A DNA stretch of 10,189 nt from an uncultured Clostridium sp. (GTDB taxonomy: Bacteria > Bacillota > Clostridia > TANB77 > CAG-508), in contig USTA01000016.1 in assembly GCA_900557475.1 (NCBI GenBank), positions 1 to 10,189 on the forward strand, in the 5' to 3' direction. The notes below the pieces were generated by a model that made no database searches, was not told the DNA's origin, and saw only the letters and a list, made by a program, of their open reading frames with translations. Shown here one piece after another: positions 7,266 to 10,189 of the stretch. The first letter of the stretch is position 1. Each line of letters starts with the position of its first letter. The translations under genes and the position numbers were made by a program.

Positions 7266-7270
7266 AAAGG
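7264..7270 (+). promoter_or_regulatory. Ribosome binding site that sets the ftsQ start at 7280
   Basis: AGAAAGG overlaps the murA stop codon and ends nine bases before ATG 7280. The in-frame TTG at 7271 directly abuts the site and is too close to be used. Confidence 0.7.
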
Positions 7271-7279
7271 TTGGTTTTA

Positions 7280-8389
7280 ATGTCAAAATTAAATAAAAGT
7301 AAGAAGACAAATAAAGTAAAAAATACAAATAAAATTAAAAAAGAAAATACTTCTCCAAAACAAGAAGGAATATTTAATTTTGACAATGAAATAAAAAGTG
7401 AAAATAAAAAAGTAACGAGGACAACTAAAAAGAATAGTTCAAAACGAATAAAGCAAGAAGACCATTTTATAGGAACAAAAGAAGTTGCTCCAATAAACAA
7501 AAAGAAGTTAGAAAAAATTAAAAAAGAAAAATTAAAAGAAAAAAGAACAAAAGAAAAAGAAGTTGTTAAAGCCCAAAAAAGACAGGACGAGCTTAGAAAA
7601 AGAAGGATAAAGGAAAATAAAAAAAGGCAAAGAACAGAAGAGCAAATTAAAAATATTAAACGAATCAAAATGATAGCAAAAGTTTTTTTACTTTTAGCAG
7701 TATGCATTGGAATTTTTATATTTATTATTTTATCACCGATTTTTAATACAAAAAATATTAATATAAACGGAACTAATATAGTATCAAAAGAACAAGTGCT
7801 AAGCCTGTCTCAATTAGAAAAAGATATAAATTTATTTAAACTATCTAAAAAACAGATAGAAAAAAATATAAAAGAAAATCCATACATAAAAAAGGTTGAA
7901 ATAAAAAGAAAATGGCCAGATACAATTAATATAATAGTTACAGAAAGATTAGCTACATTTATGTTAGAATATGGTGCATCTTATGCATATATAGACAATC
8001 AAGGATATATATTAGAAATATCTGCAAATAAAAAGGAAGGATTAGCAAAAATTGCTGGGTATATTACAAAGGAAGATGAAATAATACCAGGGAATAGACT
8101 TAAAGAAGAAGACTTGGAAAAGTTAAATACAGTATTAAAGATAATGGCGACTGCAAAAAATAATAACATAATGGAAATGATTACAACTATAAATATAGAA
8201 AATGATTCAAATTATACATTATACTTAGAAAAAGAACAAAAAATGGTATACTTAGGAGATTGTTCTAACTTAGACACAAGAATGCTTTATGTAAGGACAA
8301 TGATAGAAAAAGAAAAAGAACATCCAGGTGAAATTGTGGTTGACATGGACTTAAATGAAAAGAATCCATTTTTTAGGGAAAAGGTGTAA
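7280..8389 (+). CDS. ftsQ: Cell division protein FtsQ/DivIB with long lysine-rich cytoplasmic tail
   Basis: This 369-residue single-pass membrane protein has three parts. Residues 1-130 are an extremely Lys/Glu/Arg-rich, hydrophilic N-terminus, probably disordered then helical (about 75-130). One transmembrane helix follows at about 132-154 (AKVFLLLAVCIGIFIFIIL). The POTRA domain (about 158-228) begins 'FNTKNININGTNIVS' and includes 'NPYIKKVEIKRKWPDTI', the most recognisable FtsQ/DivIB stretch; a beta-type domain with 'YIDNQGYIL' then runs to about residue 360. FtsQ/DivIB works outside the membrane with FtsL and FtsB/DivIC in the divisome, coupling septal wall synthesis to the FtsZ ring. The position between murA and the DUF881 pair supports the call, since B. 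subtilis divIB lies directly before ylxW-ylxX-sbp. The cytoplasmic tail is several times longer than the roughly 30 residues of B. subtilis DivIB. Confidence 0.9.
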   Translation: MSKLNKSKKTNKVKNTNKIKKENTSPKQEGIFNFDNEIKSENKKVTRTTKKNSSKRIKQEDHFIGTKEVAPINKKKLEKIKKEKLKEKRTKEKEVVKAQKRQDELRKRRIKENKKRQRTEEQIKNIKRIKMIAKVFLLLAVCIGIFIFIILSPIFNTKNININGTNIVSKEQVLSLSQLEKDINLFKLSKKQIEKNIKENPYIKKVEIKRKWPDTINIIVTERLATFMLEYGASYAYIDNQGYILEISANKKEGLAKIAGYITKEDEIIPGNRLKEEDLEKLNTVLKIMATAKNNNIMEMITTINIENDSNYTLYLEKEQKMVYLGDCSNLDTRMLYVRTMIEKEKEHPGEIVVDMDLNEKNPFFREKV

Positions 8390-8406
8390 ATTATATAAAA
8401 ATAAAG

Positions 8407-8439
8407 CCCTAAAAGTGGTATATATAAAGTTTTAGAAGG
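8407..8439 (+). promoter_or_regulatory. Weak hairpin that could mask the ylxW ribosome binding site
   Basis: CTAAAA (8409-8414) pairs with TTTTAG (8430-8435), and CC (8407-8408) can pair with GG (8438-8439) across an AA bulge. The right arm includes part of the AGAAGGGA ribosome binding site (8434-8441) for the next gene, which starts with TTG. The helix is AU-rich and weak; a regulatory role is speculation. Confidence 0.2.
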
Positions 8440-8441
8440 GA
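8434..8441 (+). promoter_or_regulatory. Ribosome binding site supporting the TTG start at 8451
   Basis: AGAAGGGA lies nine bases before TTG 8451. The first in-frame ATG comes only after the transmembrane segment, so a TTG start is needed to keep the membrane anchor. Confidence 0.65.
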
Positions 8442-8450
8442 AGAAAAAAA

Positions 8451-9164
8451 TTGAAAAACAAAAATACATATATTGCAATAGGAATAATTTGTGTAGTACT
8501 TGCAAGTGCAATAACACTGCAAGTAAGAACTATGAAAAGAGAAGGCTCAGCAGTTTCTCTTTCATTTGCAAATAGTGAATTAAAAGATAGTTTACTAGAA
8601 TGGAAAGAAAAATCAGAAAGGGCTCAATTTGAACTAGAACAATCTACAAAAAAGCTTGAAGAGATAAGAAAAGCATCAACTCAAAATGGAGAAAATTCTT
8701 CAGACAAACAAGCTGAACTTAAAAGATATAATATGCTATTGGGATTAACAGATGTATCGGGAAACGGAATAACACTAACTGTTTCAGATAGCAGTGGAGA
8801 AAGTGGCTTAATAGATATGAGTAGCTTAATTGTTCATGATACAGACTTAAGAAGTTTAGTAAATGAACTTGCAAATGCAGGAGCAGAAGCAATAGAAATA
8901 AATGGAGAAAGAATAGTAAATTCAACTTGTATAACCTGTGCAGGAAATGTAATTCAAATAAATGGAAATAAAGTTGGTTCTCCATTTGTAATAAAAGCAA
9001 TTGGAAACCAAGAAACACTTTATGGCGCAATTACTAGAGCAGGGGGATATGCAAATATGTTAAAATCTAGGTCAATTGAGATAGAATCAAAAAAAGCATC
9101 TAATATAAAAATCTCTAAATATACAGGTGCATTAACACAAAAATATATGACTGTAAAAAAATAA
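8451..9164 (+). CDS. ylxW: DUF881 family membrane-anchored protein (YlxW-like), first of two
   Basis: This 237-residue protein starts at TTG. One N-terminal transmembrane segment (about 7-24, TYIAIGIICVVLASAITL) is followed by a charged probable coiled coil (about 43-75) and a DUF881 domain (about 90-237). Typical family stretches are 'LLGLTDVSGNGITLTV', 'NELANAGAEAIEINGERIV', 'SPFVIKAIGNQETLYGAI' and 'YTGALTQKYM'. The bulk should lie outside the cytoplasm. DUF881 proteins are conserved in Bacillota and Actinomycetota between ftsQ/divIB and sbp-ftsA/ftsZ; their molecular role is not settled, and an involvement in division or wall synthesis is inferred from position. It carries C160-I-T-C163, absent from its neighbour. 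It starts 61 bases after ftsQ and ends 22 bases before its paralogue. The symbol follows gene order in B. subtilis; ylxW and ylxX could be swapped. Confidence 0.85.
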   Translation: MKNKNTYIAIGIICVVLASAITLQVRTMKREGSAVSLSFANSELKDSLLEWKEKSERAQFELEQSTKKLEEIRKASTQNGENSSDKQAELKRYNMLLGLTDVSGNGITLTVSDSSGESGLIDMSSLIVHDTDLRSLVNELANAGAEAIEINGERIVNSTCITCAGNVIQINGNKVGSPFVIKAIGNQETLYGAITRAGGYANMLKSRSIEIESKKASNIKISKYTGALTQKYMTVKK

Positions 9165-9171
9165 TTTATAG

Positions 9172-9177
9172 AAAGGA
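9172..9177 (+). promoter_or_regulatory. Ribosome binding site supporting the GTG start at 9187
   Basis: AAAGGA ends nine bases before GTG 9187. No in-frame ATG precedes the transmembrane segment. Confidence 0.7.
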
Positions 9178-9186
9178 CGGAAATAA

Positions 9187-9912
9187 GTGGAACAAAAAAC
9201 AAAAAATAAAGGTGCTTTAATACTAGAAATAACAGCAGGAATAATTGCACTATTATTGGTAGCATCAATGTTTATTCAATTTAGAACGGTTGATGAATCT
9301 AAAGAAATCGATTTAGAAGGAATGAGAGAAGATGAACTAAAAACACAAATTGCAAGTTATAAATCAAAATATGAAGAAACAATGGAACAGTATGAATTAA
9401 ATAAAAATAAGATTGACGAATATACAACTGCAATGAATGAAGATAAAGAAACTACTGCTATATTAGATGAAGAGCTTCAACGTGCTAAAAACTTAATGGG
9501 TTTAACAGATGTAACAGGAGAAGGTGTAATATTAACCTTAACAGATACAGAAGATGCCCTTTATACATATACAGCAGATGACTTAATACAATTAATAAAT
9601 GAACTTAAATATGCGGGAGCAGAGGCTATTTCAATAAATGATAATAGAATTATAAATTTAACAGATATAGCAACATTAACAAACAATTTAATTGTAATGA
9701 ATGGTGGAAATGTAAGACTTTCTTCTCCATATGTAATAAAAGCAATTGGTGACAAAACATATCTACTTAGTACATTAAGTGTAAAAAATAGTGGATACAT
9801 TGATCAAATGAAAGCAAATGGAATGAAAATAGAAGTAGAACAAAAAAATAATATTGAAATAAAAGCATATAATGGAGAAATTGAAACTAACTACATGAAG
9901 GAGGTAAAATAA
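9187..9912 (+). CDS. ylxX: DUF881 family membrane-anchored protein (YlxX-like), second of two
   Basis: This 241-residue protein starts at GTG and is a tandem paralogue of the preceding gene with the same plan: a transmembrane segment (about 10-32, ALILEITAGIIALLLVASMFI), a charged probable coiled coil (about 45-92) and a DUF881 domain (about 95-241). Shared landmarks are 'LMGLTDVTGEGVILTL', 'NELKYAGAEAISINDNRII', 'SPYVIKAIGDKTYLLSTL' and the closing 'YNGEIETNYMKEVK'. The domain should face outward. Where the neighbour has its Cys pair this one reads 'NLTDIATLTNN', with no cysteine; there is no cysteine anywhere in the protein. The last codons (AAG-GAG-GTA) double as the ribosome binding site for the next gene, so the two are translationally close. 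Function is inferred only from conserved position beside ftsQ and sbp. Confidence 0.87.
   Translation: MEQKTKNKGALILEITAGIIALLLVASMFIQFRTVDESKEIDLEGMREDELKTQIASYKSKYEETMEQYELNKNKIDEYTTAMNEDKETTAILDEELQRAKNLMGLTDVTGEGVILTLTDTEDALYTYTADDLIQLINELKYAGAEAISINDNRIINLTDIATLTNNLIVMNGGNVRLSSPYVIKAIGDKTYLLSTLSVKNSGYIDQMKANGMKIEVEQKNNIEIKAYNGEIETNYMKEVK
9898..9905 (+). promoter_or_regulatory. Strong ribosome binding site for sbp inside the end of ylxX
   Basis: AAGGAGGT is a near-perfect Shine-Dalgarno sequence ending nine bases before ATG 9915. A second ATG directly follows at 9918; the first fits the spacing better. Confidence 0.8.
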
Positions 9913-9914
9913 TA

Positions 9915-10189
9915 ATGATGATTATAGCAATTGTAGTAGGCTGTATAGCAGGAGTAGGACTAGGTTTTCTAATTCCAACTATACCATATACAGCATCACA
10001 ATATTTAGCAATAGCAATAGTTGCAGCGTTAGATACAGTATTTGGAGGGATTGCATCAAATATTAAAAAGAATTTTGATATGAAAGTATTTATTTCTGGA
10101 TTTTTTGTAAATGCAATTTTAGCAATGCTTTTAACTTTTTTAGGAGAGAAGTTAAATGTAGATATTTATTTAGCAGCGATTGTTGTTTT
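9915..10189 (+). CDS. sbp: Small basic protein Sbp (DUF1290), partial at the right edge
   Basis: The first 91 codons are visible and the frame is still open at the window end. The protein is almost entirely membrane-embedded: hydrophobic segments at about 2-20 (MIIAIVVGCIAGVGLGFLI), 28-42 and 57-75, plus one beginning near 83. Family landmarks are GVGLGFLIPTIPY, the segment ending AALDTVFGGIAS, 'FDMKVFISGFFVNAILA' and the start of the final helix 'DIYLAAIVVF'. DUF1290/Sbp proteins are usually about 110-125 residues, so about 20-30 residues are missing. In B. subtilis sbp lies directly before ftsA-ftsZ, so division genes are likely just beyond the window. The function of Sbp is unknown; membrane location and division-cluster position are what can be said. 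It starts two bases after the ylxX stop codon. Confidence 0.9.
   Translation, partial: MMIIAIVVGCIAGVGLGFLIPTIPYTASQYLAIAIVAALDTVFGGIASNIKKNFDMKVFISGFFVNAILAMLLTFLGEKLNVDIYLAAIVV

Noticed and set aside
8719..9030. Minus-strand Leu-rich frame resembling a membrane protein
   Set aside because: It is antisense to the conserved DUF881 domain and has no independent start signal; the hydrophobic look comes from A-rich complementary codons.
1..10189. CRISPR array, insertion sequence, tRNA or rRNA genes
   Set aside because: No regularly spaced repeats, transposase motifs, cloverleaf or rRNA-like sequence were seen on either strand.

Overview
The window reads as a chromosomal segment of a low-GC Bacillota bacterium, most likely a clostridial relative. 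The grounds are AT-rich codons, strong AGGAGG-type ribosome binding sites, and a division cluster whose tail (ftsQ/divIB, two DUF881 genes, small basic protein) matches the ylxW-ylxX-sbp order known from Bacillus. No tRNA, rRNA, CRISPR array or insertion sequence was seen.

Left edge (3-554): the C-terminal end of a phage tail-fibre-like or surface protein, cut by the window start. Its frame is interrupted by one TGA at 426-428 and then continues coherently for 41 codons to a tandem TAA-TAG. A hairpin terminator at 576-603 separates it from a convergent minus-strand gene for an HD-GYP domain protein (602-1540), a probable cyclic-di-GMP phosphodiesterase.

Middle (1541-1732): a 192-base divergent promoter region. 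A good sigma-A-type promoter can be read on each strand, each with a 17-base spacer and the same TGATATATT extended -10.

Right (1733-10189): a rightward gene train: an MTA/SAH-nucleosidase-like protein, the condensin ATPase SMC, the peptidoglycan precursor enzyme MurA, the divisome protein FtsQ/DivIB with a long lysine-rich cytoplasmic tail, two tandem DUF881 membrane proteins (YlxW/YlxX-like) and the start of the small basic protein Sbp (DUF1290), which runs off the window. No terminator was found between these genes, so they may form one operon. It would link chromosome condensation (SMC), wall precursor synthesis (MurA) and septum assembly (FtsQ and the DUF881/Sbp membrane proteins). By analogy with other Bacillota, ftsA and/or ftsZ probably follow just outside.

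Most of the window is conserved core biology. The items most worth a second look are the in-frame TGA in the tail-fibre-like gene, the placement of smc beside a nucleosidase and murA, the replaced metal-ligand position in the HD-GYP protein, the long FtsQ tail, and a Cys-x-x-Cys pair present in only one of the two DUF881 paralogues.
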